Shown here piece by piece: positions 35,639 to 42,742 of a stretch of DNA of 64,000 nt. Numbering within the stretch: the stretch's first letter is position 1; the number at the start of each line of letters is the position of its first letter. The position numbers and the translations under genes are program-made. A model generated the notes under the pieces. The model made no database searches and had not been told where the DNA came from. It worked only from the letters and a program-made list of their open reading frames with translations. The DNA is from an uncultured Bacteroidales bacterium (GTDB taxonomy: Bacteria; Bacteroidota; Bacteroidia; Bacteroidales; UBA932), in the NCBI GenBank assembly GCA_934725015.1, contig CAKVAS010000013.1, positions 1 through 64,000 on the forward strand. The letters are read 5' to 3'.

Positions 35639-36339
35639 TTGTATCTGTCGTCATCAATAATGTAACCTTCATTTCCGGCCTCGCCGCCGAAACCCCTGCG
35701 GTCCCCCTTGGCCTCCTGAGTGATTGTGCAGCGCGTCCTGTAAACCTTCCCTTGGGCATCCTTGCAGACAAGCCATATCACGGCAGTGCGGCGCGCCTCG
35801 ACCGGATTGGGCGAAAGAGCGAAACGGACATTATCCTGCTCTACAGACAGCGCTCCAACCCAGTCTTCCGCACATTCGGCCGACAACTGCGAAAGCGGCA
35901 CGTTGGCGCTGTAGGGAATCCCGAAATCTCCTCCTGCGGCCGGATAAATCATGTCCGGCGGGAACAGGTTCAGCACGGGCGAGCCCTTGGCCGACTCCTG
36001 ATTCACCTCTATCTCCACGCGAAGCTCACTTCCCGAAAGGGACAGCACGAGTTTCGTGAAGCGGTAGAGAGCGTCGTTGGGTTCAAACTCCAGGACAAGC
36101 TCTCCGTCGCCGTCCCCGGACGCGACGGAGAGCCGCACCCAGTCGGCCTCCGCCTCAAGTTCCGCGGCCCATGCCCCGGAGGCATAGACCTCGACGGTCT
36201 GCCGTCCGCCCTCAGCGACCGCCGTGACGACGGTTCTGTCCGTGGAAAGCTTCTCCTCGGTCGCTTCCTTCCGGCAGGACACCAGGGCCGCGACAAGGAC
36301 GGCCGATGCAAGAAAAATTTTGTGTATATTCATAATCAT
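35632..36339 (-). CDS. BACON-like surface lipoprotein
   Basis: A 235-residue lipoprotein with signal and lipobox at LVAALVSC. Two beta-sandwich repeats resemble BACON domains: the first around VTAVAEGGRQTVEVYASGAWAAELEAEADWVRLSVASGDGDGELVLEFEPND...VEIEVNQES, the second around IYPAAGGDFGIPYSANVPLSQLSAECAEDWVGALSV...CTITQEA. BACON domains are found on extracellular glycan-processing proteins and act as spacers or binders. It overlaps the epimerase stop by one base (TAATG) and SusC1 by up to seven bases. Confidence 0.8.
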   Translation of the reverse strand: MIMNIHKIFLASAVLVAALVSCRKEATEEKLSTDRTVVTAVAEGGRQTVEVYASGAWAAELEAEADWVRLSVASGDGDGELVLEFEPNDALYRFTKLVLSLSGSELRVEIEVNQESAKGSPVLNLFPPDMIYPAAGGDFGIPYSANVPLSQLSAECAEDWVGALSVEQDNVRFALSPNPVEARRTAVIWLVCKDAQGKVYRTRCTITQEAKGDRRGFGGEAGNEGYIIDDDRYKW

Positions 36340-37496
36340 TATCTTATTGTGCTGAAACGGTATTCACAGCGATGCGTGTAGGTTTCGCCGGGCTCAAGGA
36401 AAGGATTCGGGAAGGACGGCTTGTTAGGGGCGTCGGGCCAGTTCTGGGTCTCGAAGGTGAACGAGCCGAAGCGGTCGAGAGGCTTTCCGTTCTTGCCCCG
36501 CTCCTCGCCGGTCCACCACTGCCCGCTGTAGAGCTGCAGCCCCGGCTGGTCCGTCCACACGGAAAGGAAGATTCCGTTGGATGGATTGTAAAGCGACGCG
36601 GCCTCGCGCATCCCCTCGCCGTTTATGCAGAAATTGTGGTCAAATCCGCCGTTGCTCCTGACTATCTGCGGGTCGCCGCTTTCGAGCGCGTCGCGTACAG
36701 GGTGCGGGCTGCGATAGTCGAACGCCGTCCCCTCCACGGGAATCGGGGTCTCAATCACATCCGGGCCGTCCGTTCCGAGAAAGGAGTCCGCGTTCACCCG
36801 CAGGACATAGTCTCCGCAGGTTCCGCTGCCCTCTCCCCCGAGGTTGAAGTAGGGATGGTTGGAGATGTTGACGGGACGGACGGCGTCAGTCGTCGCCAGA
36901 TAGTCTATCCTCCACGTGCGGCCGGAGGTAAGCGTGTATGTCATCAGGATGTCCAGGTTCCCGGGGAATCCCTCCGCGCCGTCAGGATGGAGGCAGCGGA
37001 ATGTCAGCGAGCTGTCAGTCTGCGCGACAAAGTCCCAGACCACCGAGTCCAGTCCCCTGAAGCCGCCGTGGAGCGTGCCGGTGCCGTTGTGGTTGGCGGA
37101 GAGCCTGTATGTCCTGCCGTCATGAGAGTACGACGCGCCGACTATGCGGTTGGCGACCGGCCCCACCACCGCGCCGAGAAACCTCTCGCGCCTGTAGTTC
37201 ACATACTCGTCCAAAGTCCCGTGCCCGAGGACGACGTCCACCATGTCGCCGTTCCGGTCCGGAACAAGAAGCGACACGACCCGGCCTCCGTAGTTGGTCG
37301 CCTGAAGAATCATGTCCGGGCGGGAAATGGTGTAGAGCGCCGTCTCCTTGCCGTCAATGCTGCCGGCGAAGCCTTCCGGGCTGACAAGAACCGAGCCTTC
37401 CGAGCAGGAGACAAGAGCCTGCACGGAAAGGCAGAGGGCAATTCCCGGTAACAGGAATGAGGCAACCGAAGATAAAAGACCTTTGATTCGCATCAT
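36339..37496 (-). CDS. Aldose 1-epimerase (mutarotase), exported lipoprotein
   Basis: A 385-residue galactose-mutarotase-type enzyme interconverting alpha and beta anomers of aldoses. Family features: ATNYGGRVVSLLVPDRNG, GAVVGPVANRIVGASY, NGTGTLHGGFRGLDSVVWD with the general-acid His, NISNHPYFNLGGEGSG with the second His, and late FETQNWPDAPN with the base Glu. A signal peptide with lipobox LVSC places it in the periplasm or on the surface, consistent with processing of sugars released outside. I use the tandem ATG at 37496; 37532 would add an unlikely extension. Confidence 0.9.
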   Translation of the reverse strand: MMRIKGLLSSVASFLLPGIALCLSVQALVSCSEGSVLVSPEGFAGSIDGKETALYTISRPDMILQATNYGGRVVSLLVPDRNGDMVDVVLGHGTLDEYVNYRRERFLGAVVGPVANRIVGASYSHDGRTYRLSANHNGTGTLHGGFRGLDSVVWDFVAQTDSSLTFRCLHPDGAEGFPGNLDILMTYTLTSGRTWRIDYLATTDAVRPVNISNHPYFNLGGEGSGTCGDYVLRVNADSFLGTDGPDVIETPIPVEGTAFDYRSPHPVRDALESGDPQIVRSNGGFDHNFCINGEGMREAASLYNPSNGIFLSVWTDQPGLQLYSGQWWTGEERGKNGKPLDRFGSFTFETQNWPDAPNKPSFPNPFLEPGETYTHRCEYRFSTIR

Positions 37497-37524
37497 GACA
37501 GGAAATCTTGGTAATGCACGAAAC

Positions 37525-37554
37525 TGATGCAAGTTATTTTTTTTAGATTTCTTA
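37525..37554 (+). repeat. GATGCAAGTTATTTTTTTTA motif copy
   Basis: A near copy of the motif seen in the leaders at 39187-39236 and 54489-54537, here in the opposite orientation relative to the surrounding genes, between the beta-helix and epimerase genes. Confidence 0.45.
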
Positions 37555-37561
37555 GCCCCCT

Positions 37562-39076
37562 TTACAGAGCGTAGTCGGACAGCGTGAACAGCTTGTCCTT
37601 TGAAGGCGTGGAAAGGAAGGTGCCGTTTCCGACAAGGTCAATTACCTCGGGAAGCAGCGTCTTCGAGCCGCCCGTGGGCTTGAGCACGAGAACCGACCAG
37701 CCGTCCTTCTTGACCGCTGACACGCCGCAGGAAGCGCCTGTGCTTGGCTCGTTCTTCTCCACAGTCCCGTCAGTTCCGATGACAAGGTCGGTGTAGCCGC
37801 CGTCGCCGTGCATGATGCGCAGGCTGTTCGCGGAGGCGGACGGAGCCACGGCCCCGATGACGGCTCCGGAGGCAGGGAGCGTCTGCGGCGAAGAGAAGAC
37901 ATATTCCGCATTCCTCCCGTCGAACTTCATCATCAGGGACAGGTCGTAAGGGTTCAGCTTCGCCCCGGAGCGGACGATGTTGTCATGGAAGGTTATCTTC
38001 GAGTCGTAGTCCTTGAGTATAAGGTCTTCAGGAATATCGAAAATCCTGAATCCGGACGGCTTGTAGTCGAGGTTGAAGATGCAGTTCGTGACCTTCGCCT
38101 CAAGCTTTCCGCTGCCGCTGCCCCACGAAATGAAGCTTCGGCCGAAATTCTCTATGTAGGAATGGCTTATGCACTTGTCAATCACAAGGTTCACGTCGAT
38201 GTCGCCGTCAATGACGAAGTCGCGGTTGGTCGTGTCGAAATAGACCTGGCTGAACTGGTAGAATCCCTGACGGGCAATCTTCACGCCCACCGTCTCGGCG
38301 AAGTCGCCGGTCTGTCCGTCCCCTACTCTCCATGTGAGGATATGGAAGTTGTTGATGATATGTCCCGCCCCTTCGGTGTAGAGCCCGCAGCGGGTCCCAT
38401 AGACGAAAGTGTCGGAAATCTTGCAGTCACCGCAGCGCTGTCCGATGTATATTCCGTAATTGTCGTCGTTGGACGAGAGGCCCTGGACGCTCACGTTGTC
38501 AAGCTTCGTGTCGCTGCTGCCCGTGCCCTTGAAGTCGCTGCTGCAGCTGATTTCGATGTGGCGACCCTTGCAGTAATAGACAGAGAGCTCCCTCAGCGCG
38601 ACCAGCTGCTTGAGCCCGTTCACCCAGATGCCCCTCTTCGTGTGCGTAGCGTCAAAATGCCCTCCCTCGACATAAGAGAACTGCCTCAGCCCGGCATCCT
38701 TTGTCTTCATTTCCGTGAAGCCTATCATAAGAAGCGCCTCCAGAGGTTTGTCCGAAGTGATGTGGGCATTCTTGTCGAAGACGAGATTCACGTTCTTGGC
38801 GTAGTCGTAAGGCGTCTTAATCGGTTCAGTGAGGTTGTATGTTCCGGCCGGGAAATAGAGCGTGCTGCCGTAGGCGTCCTTGACGAGCCTGTTGAGTTCC
38901 TTGCCGATTTCGCTGCCGTCGTTGCTGATTCCGTATTCGGTCACGACGATGTAGCCGTTGTCGGAGGATGACTGCCCGCCGGGAGTCTCGGCCTTGGCGC
39001 AGGATGAGAATGCGGCAAGAAGGGCGAACGCGGCGGCGGAAGCCCGCAGGAATGATGTCGAAATGTTCAGTGTCAT
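37562..39076 (-). CDS. Right-handed beta-helix lipoprotein (pectate-lyase-superfamily fold)
   Basis: A 504-residue lipoprotein (lipobox LLAAFSSC) and first gene of the utilization operon. The N-terminal module VTEYGISNDGSEIGKELNRLVKDAYGSTLYFPAGTYNLTEPI is the pectate-lyase-superfamily (PF12708) opening, followed by many beta-helix rungs (LDNVSVQGLSSNDDNYGIYIGQRCGDCKISDTFVYG). The final 120 residues look like a separate beta-rich domain. It could be a lyase, hydrolase or a binding protein; no catalytic residues can be claimed from sequence. Confidence 0.82.
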   Translation of the reverse strand: MTLNISTSFLRASAAAFALLAAFSSCAKAETPGGQSSSDNGYIVVTEYGISNDGSEIGKELNRLVKDAYGSTLYFPAGTYNLTEPIKTPYDYAKNVNLVFDKNAHITSDKPLEALLMIGFTEMKTKDAGLRQFSYVEGGHFDATHTKRGIWVNGLKQLVALRELSVYYCKGRHIEISCSSDFKGTGSSDTKLDNVSVQGLSSNDDNYGIYIGQRCGDCKISDTFVYGTRCGLYTEGAGHIINNFHILTWRVGDGQTGDFAETVGVKIARQGFYQFSQVYFDTTNRDFVIDGDIDVNLVIDKCISHSYIENFGRSFISWGSGSGKLEAKVTNCIFNLDYKPSGFRIFDIPEDLILKDYDSKITFHDNIVRSGAKLNPYDLSLMMKFDGRNAEYVFSSPQTLPASGAVIGAVAPSASANSLRIMHGDGGYTDLVIGTDGTVEKNEPSTGASCGVSAVKKDGWSVLVLKPTGGSKTLLPEVIDLVGNGTFLSTPSKDKLFTLSDYAL

Positions 39077-39186
39077 AATAAATTATGTATTTATGAAATT
39101 TTCAGTAAATCGGTGTGTACCGTATATATCGGAGTCTATGTAATTATGTGTATCTGATTCTATATTGATTTCGCGTGTATATTATG

Positions 39187-39236
39187 AAACCTTCAAAAAA
39201 TAACCTGCATCATCTTTTTCGTTCTTTTCGGTCTAT
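39187..39236 (-). repeat. Leader motif GATGATGCAGGTTATTTTTT, copy 1
   Basis: Minus strand: CGAAAAGAACGAAAAAGATG followed by ATGCAGGTTATTTTTTGAAG. The same block, with a few changes, is in the leader of the AraC gene at 54489-54537. Each lies in the 5' leader, in sense direction. Confidence 0.75.
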
Positions 39237-39257
39237 CTTTCTTTTCTCATCGGTCAT
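39210..39257 (-). CDS. Possible 15-residue leader peptide
   Basis: The minus-strand leader of the utilization operon has an ATG at 39257 encoding MTDEKRKIDRKERKR and then TGA. The related ATG in the topoisomerase leader (17094) also begins MTDEK, but that frame runs on. There is no direct sign of translation, so this is only a candidate regulatory peptide. Confidence 0.2.
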   Translation of the reverse strand: MTDEKRKIDRKERKR

Positions 39258-39317
39258 GTACCTCCAGTACACTCCCTCTTCCAAAAGAAACCTATCCTCG
39301 AAAATAAAAGACAAATC
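39213..39317 (-). repeat. Leader sequence shared with the topoisomerase IV B leader
   Basis: Second copy of the block described at 17038-17138, here in the leader of the utilization operon in sense orientation. The two exact cores (17 and about 20 bases) are separated by a slightly longer spacer than in the other copy. Confidence 0.75.
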
Positions 39318-39369
39318 TGAAGCAGTTTATTTTTTTTCATGTTTCTATATTATAAAAGCTTCGCTTTAT

Positions 39370-39396
39370 TTTGGTGTGGTGTAGTGTGGTGCAATC
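39370..39396 (+). promoter_or_regulatory. Operator-like site O1 (direct repeat of GTGTGGTG)
   Basis: TTTGGTGTGGTGTAGTGTGG followed by TGCAATC. GTGTGGTG occurs twice with a 10-base period. The site lies just downstream of the predicted start of the minus-strand promoter, a position suited to repression. O2 is an inverted near copy. Confidence 0.65.
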
Positions 39397-39401
39397 TTTT
39401 G

Positions 39402-39433
39402 CAAAGATAGAATTTTCTTCCCGAATTTTCCAA
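39402..39433 (-). promoter_or_regulatory. Promoter of the utilization operon
   Basis: Minus strand TTTTG ending at 39431, 21 bases, then TATCTTTG (39409-39402). Transcription would begin near 39395 and give a leader of about 320 bases. Confidence 0.65.
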
Positions 39434-39502
39434 AATTATTTGGATTTTTTGCAGACATCCCATTCGCATCCCAGAAAAAATGAAAAAATATCCCGAAACC
39501 TT

Positions 39503-39532
39503 TTTGTATTTTGAAAATATATAATACCTTTG
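39503..39532 (+). promoter_or_regulatory. Promoter of the small ORF and fimbrillin/beta-helix gene
   Basis: TTTG at 39503-39506 and TACCTTTG at 39525-39532 with 18 bases between. The start of transcription should lie near 39539, within operator-like site O2. Confidence 0.7.
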
Positions 39533-39555
39533 CACCTAACTACACCACACCAAAG
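39529..39555 (-). promoter_or_regulatory. Operator-like site O2, inverted copy of O1
   Basis: Read on the minus strand, TTTGGTGTGGTGTAGT then TAGGTGCAAAG: about 25 of 27 bases match O1. It overlaps the -7 element and the start of transcription of the plus-strand promoter. Confidence 0.65.
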
Positions 39556-39593
39556 TTACTGAATACATAAAATCATAAACAAATATCAAAATC

Positions 39594-39770
39594 ATGGTAC
39601 AAGACACTATCTTAACCAATACCCCCCCCCACGGCATCAGGACATACTTTTCGCCGGAAATGAGGGTTATGGCAATCGCGGGAGAGACCGGCTTCGCCGC
39701 AAGCCCCGCACAGTACAATGAAGTCTCCAACGACAGCTACACAATCTCCGAGGAGGTATTTCAATGGTAA
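39594..39770 (+). CDS. 58-residue small protein with C9 tract
   Basis: ATG at 39594, stop at 39768-39770. The peptide opens MVQDTILTNTPPHGIRTYFS and closes SYTISEEVFQW; the middle has PEMRVMAIAGETGFAASPAQ. It has no signal peptide or membrane segment. Nine C at 39622-39630 cover the Thr-Pro-Pro codons 10-12, so slippage would abolish it. It starts about 55 bases after a strong promoter and overlaps the earliest possible start of the lipoprotein gene. Short proteins with a PE(M/V)...V motif near fimbrillin-like genes are common in Bacteroidales but their function is unknown to me. Confidence 0.6.
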   Translation: MVQDTILTNTPPHGIRTYFSPEMRVMAIAGETGFAASPAQYNEVSNDSYTISEEVFQW

Positions 39771-39793
39771 CCTGCAAGAAAAAACACAAGAAA

Positions 39794-41479
39794 ATGAACC
39801 GGATAATGAACAACACGATGAAAAAGACCCGCATTTCGCACTTCACCCTGTTTTTTGCCGCAGGACTCATGCTCGCTTCCTGCGCAAAGGACATCACGGA
39901 GACCCCGTCCGCACCGGACGACTCAGCTCCAGAATACACGACTATAACGCTCACTGCAACGCATCCGGTGATGACGGAGGCAGGCGCGGAGGCACAGGAA
40001 ATCAGCGGTGCAGCAGCAGTTTCGACCGCTTCAACCGTTTCGACCAAGACAACCCTTGACGAGACGACAGGCAGCGTCCGCTGGGCCGCCGGGGACAAGC
40101 TGAAGCTCGTCTGCGAGGACGGCACAGACTTCAGCACCGAGGCGCTCACGGAGGCTGACCTCAAGGATGGCGGAAAGACCGCGACATTCAAGGCGACCGT
40201 TCCTGCCGGCAAGGCGCTCAAGTGGGCTGTATATCCGTCAGACACCGAGACCGCGCTGACTGACGGGACATTTTCAGTCACAGTTCCGCAGGCGCAGGAC
40301 GGAAAGTTCGAGCACGCCTCGATTGAGGCCGGGGAAATCGGAGAGGACAACTCCATTGCCCTGAAGAATGTCTGCGCCCTGCTCAAGTTCACCGTGGCGG
40401 GGGCGAACGCAGATGCCGCAAAAGTGTTCATCGGCGGCAACGGAGCCCCGTTCAACGGCAAGGCAGCCATATCATCTGAGATTCTCTCGGCTTCCTACAC
40501 GCTCGCGACCGATGTTCCGGACTATCAGCCCAATGTCGAGGTTTCCGTAAGCGGCCCGGGCACCTACTATGCCGCGGTACTCCCGGCAAAGACAACCGGC
40601 CTGACGATGCAGATTTACTCCGCCGACAACACGCTCCTCGCCGAGAACATCTCAAGCAATGTCCTCGACGCCCCGAGAAAGACAATCAAGAATCTCGGAG
40701 AGCTGCGCAGCACCAAGTTCGCGAACAAGCGCTTCGTCACGCCAGACGGGGCTGGCGACGGACAGGGACTCTCGTGGGAAAATGCATGGTCGTTCCAGAC
40801 GCTGATCAGCAAACTTCAGGGAACAGCTCTGACTGACCACGTTATATTCATCAGCGAGGGAAACATAAAGCCGTCAGCCGGCATCATAACGTTAAAGGAC
40901 AACACCAAATTCAAGATATTCGGAGGCTACCCGACAAATCTGACCGGGGTAGTCATAACAGACCGTGACATCAACAGGCACGCGACAGCCTTCGTCGGTA
41001 AGGACAGAAACGGAGAGAAAGACAATGCCCGCATCTTCGTTTACAACACATCAGCGACAGGGACGGAAACACTTTTCGACGGCATCGGATTCAACGACAC
41101 ATATCAATGGGTGGAAGACAAACAGTTTGATATGTACACGGGTACTTGTCTGCTGATTGGTGCAGCAAAAAAAGTTTATTGCGTAAACTGCAAGTTCAAC
41201 AATAATTACAAGGTTGGAAACGCTATAATTCGCGTTGGTTCGACATCAAACGCAGCCTTTGAGAGGTGCGTATTTTCAAACAACACGGTCACGGGAGACG
41301 GGCTTATCAGAGTCTATCAAAACGGGAAACTCACACTCGAAGACTGCGATTTCACAGAGAACAACAAAGTATCGGGGGCCACCAGTTCGTCGCCATATAG
41401 AATATGTTACGCGGACAACACTGCCGACGTGACAGACGAAGGAGGAAATAAACTCGCAGACGACCAGAAACTGAAATAA
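39794..41479 (+). CDS. Fimbrillin-like / beta-helix lipoprotein
   Basis: About 560 residues. MKKTRISHFTLFFAAGLMLASCAKD is signal plus lipobox (ATG at 39818 is equally likely as start). Residues to about 290 resemble the fimbrillin N-terminal fold (STKTTLDETTGSVRWAAGDKLKLVCEDG, YPSDTETALTDGTFSVTVPQAQDG, LKNVCALLKFTVAG, YYAAVLPAK). The remainder starts with KRFVTPDGAGDGQGLSWENAW and looks like a right-handed beta-helix of the DUF1565 type with Asn-rich rungs and an Asp/Lys end. Probably a surface adhesin or glycan-contact protein; co-regulated with the utilization locus through O2. Confidence 0.8.
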   Translation: MNRIMNNTMKKTRISHFTLFFAAGLMLASCAKDITETPSAPDDSAPEYTTITLTATHPVMTEAGAEAQEISGAAAVSTASTVSTKTTLDETTGSVRWAAGDKLKLVCEDGTDFSTEALTEADLKDGGKTATFKATVPAGKALKWAVYPSDTETALTDGTFSVTVPQAQDGKFEHASIEAGEIGEDNSIALKNVCALLKFTVAGANADAAKVFIGGNGAPFNGKAAISSEILSASYTLATDVPDYQPNVEVSVSGPGTYYAAVLPAKTTGLTMQIYSADNTLLAENISSNVLDAPRKTIKNLGELRSTKFANKRFVTPDGAGDGQGLSWENAWSFQTLISKLQGTALTDHVIFISEGNIKPSAGIITLKDNTKFKIFGGYPTNLTGVVITDRDINRHATAFVGKDRNGEKDNARIFVYNTSATGTETLFDGIGFNDTYQWVEDKQFDMYTGTCLLIGAAKKVYCVNCKFNNNYKVGNAIIRVGSTSNAAFERCVFSNNTVTGDGLIRVYQNGKLTLEDCDFTENNKVSGATSSSPYRICYADNTADVTDEGGNKLADDQKLK

Positions 41480-41493
41480 AGGACATTATTCAT

Positions 41494-41539
41494 TGCAAAA
41501 TCCATCCGAATCTTCCAAACGATTCGGATGGATTTTGCA
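41494..41539 (+). terminator. Perfect 19-base-pair hairpin after the lipoprotein gene
   Basis: TGCAAAATCCATCCGAATC, an eight-base loop, and its exact complement. It begins 14 bases after the stop codon. There is no T run directly behind it, so it may stabilise the mRNA 3' end as well as stop transcription. Confidence 0.75.
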
Positions 41540-41566
41540 TAACACCGCAATTCACACAAAATTTTG

Positions 41567-41574
41567 TAATTTTG
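41567..41574 (+). promoter_or_regulatory. -7 element of the second GntR gene
   Basis: TAATTTTG, about 59 bases before the ATG; a -33 TTG at the standard distance is not evident. Confidence 0.45.
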
Positions 41575-41632
41575 CAGACGCTCGCGCACCACAGCAGAGC
41601 ATAGTTAAGCATAGCCAACTACATATCCGCTT

Positions 41633-42667
41633 ATGAAAGGCAACATACGCATCGACAAAAACTCGCTGATTCCCGTTTATCGACAGATTGTCAGCGCCAT
41701 AGACTCCATGATTGAGACAGGGACGCTGAAGGAGGGGGATGTGCTTCCGTCCATGAACGAACTCGCCGAAAAGCTCGAAATCTCGAAGGAGACGACGAAA
41801 AAGGCCTATCTCGTGCTGCGGGACGAGGGAAAGGTGGAGTCGAAGCAGGGCAAGGGGTTCTATGTCCGGGCGGACGGAGGGGCGAGGAAGCTGAAGGTGC
41901 TGGCGATATTCGACAAGCTCAGCACATACAAGCAGATTCTTTTCAGCTCGATGCTGGAGACGCTCGACAACCACGCCGAAATCACGATACGCCTGCATGA
42001 GCAGAACGTCGATATGCTCGAATATTTCATCCATGAGAACCTCGACAACTTCGACTACTATGTCATCACTCCCCATTTCCCGCTCGACCAGGCCACGCAG
42101 AGGCGTGTGTGCGCCCTTCTCGGGAAGATTCCGAACCGCAAACTGCTGATGCTCGACAACTGGATGAGGGGGATTCACGGAAATTTCGGAGCCGTCTATC
42201 AGGACTGGGAGAACGACACGGCGAAGGGACTTGCGGAGGGGTTGGACACGCTCCGTAAATACGGCAGGCTCAATGTCATAACTCTCCCGTCGAGCCTCTA
42301 TTCAAAGGCCATACTCACCGGGGTCGAGCGCTTCTGCCGCGAGAACGGCGTCAAGGTCAGATTCGCGGACAAGGTCAGCCGCGACATGGTGCAGAGCGGC
42401 GAGGTCTATCTGCTCCTGACCGGTCAGTACGACTTCGACCTAATAGAGCTCGTGCGCATCGCGAGGGAGAAGAAGCTTGAGGTGGGCAGGGACATAGGCC
42501 TGATTTCCTACAACGAGTCGCCCATCTGCGAGATTATCCTCAACGGCCTCACCACAGTCTCAACCGACTTCGCCCAGATGGGCCGCCTCGCCGGCGAGAT
42601 GATTCTCGAACGCTCCCTCGCCAAGCGCCACTGCGACTTCCGCATGACCCGCCGGGCGTCGTTCTGA
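41633..42667 (+). CDS. GntR/PBP1-type transcriptional regulator (paralogue 2)
   Basis: A 344-residue close relative of the regulator at 19945. The GntR winged helix is LIPVYRQIVSAIDSMIETGTLKEGDVLPSMNELAEKLEISKETTKKAYLVLRDEGKVESKQGKGFYV; the sensor domain follows to LTTVSTDFAQMGRLAGEMILERSL. The two proteins agree over most of the sensor domain and differ more in the recognition helix (HGISKETVKK versus LEISKETTKK), so they may sense the same sugar and bind related sites. Its gene stands between the lipoprotein and the catabolic operon and is the best candidate to bind the GTGTGGTG sites. Confidence 0.92.
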   Translation: MKGNIRIDKNSLIPVYRQIVSAIDSMIETGTLKEGDVLPSMNELAEKLEISKETTKKAYLVLRDEGKVESKQGKGFYVRADGGARKLKVLAIFDKLSTYKQILFSSMLETLDNHAEITIRLHEQNVDMLEYFIHENLDNFDYYVITPHFPLDQATQRRVCALLGKIPNRKLLMLDNWMRGIHGNFGAVYQDWENDTAKGLAEGLDTLRKYGRLNVITLPSSLYSKAILTGVERFCRENGVKVRFADKVSRDMVQSGEVYLLLTGQYDFDLIELVRIAREKKLEVGRDIGLISYNESPICEIILNGLTTVSTDFAQMGRLAGEMILERSLAKRHCDFRMTRRASF

Positions 42668-42742
42668 GCGGGCGCACTCAGAGTTATCGGAGTTACTGGA
42701 TTATCAAGAACTGTCTAAGAAACCGTTTAAATTTTGAACATC

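Larger units (their letters stand above)
39077..39593. promoter_or_regulatory. Divergent control region between the two sugar gene groups
   Basis: This 517-base stretch without a long gene holds two divergent promoters (39402-39433 minus, 39503-39532 plus), an inverted pair of operator-like sites just downstream of each predicted start of transcription, and a roughly 320-base leader before the beta-helix gene. The leader carries a block shared with the topoisomerase leader and a block shared with the AraC leader. Confidence 0.75.

Noticed and set aside
36372..37451. Plus-strand ORF of 359 codons over the aldose epimerase
   Set aside because: Shadow of a clear mutarotase gene on the other strand.
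21037..39076. Calling the locus an agarose utilization system
   Set aside because: Only the GH50-like gene supports it; the other enzymes expected for agarose breakdown are absent.
39370..39555. Invertible promoter segment flanked by inverted repeats
   Set aside because: Possible in form, but the segment already carries outward promoters in both directions, so inversion would change little, and the same word occurs singly at 43615. An operator reading explains all three sites.
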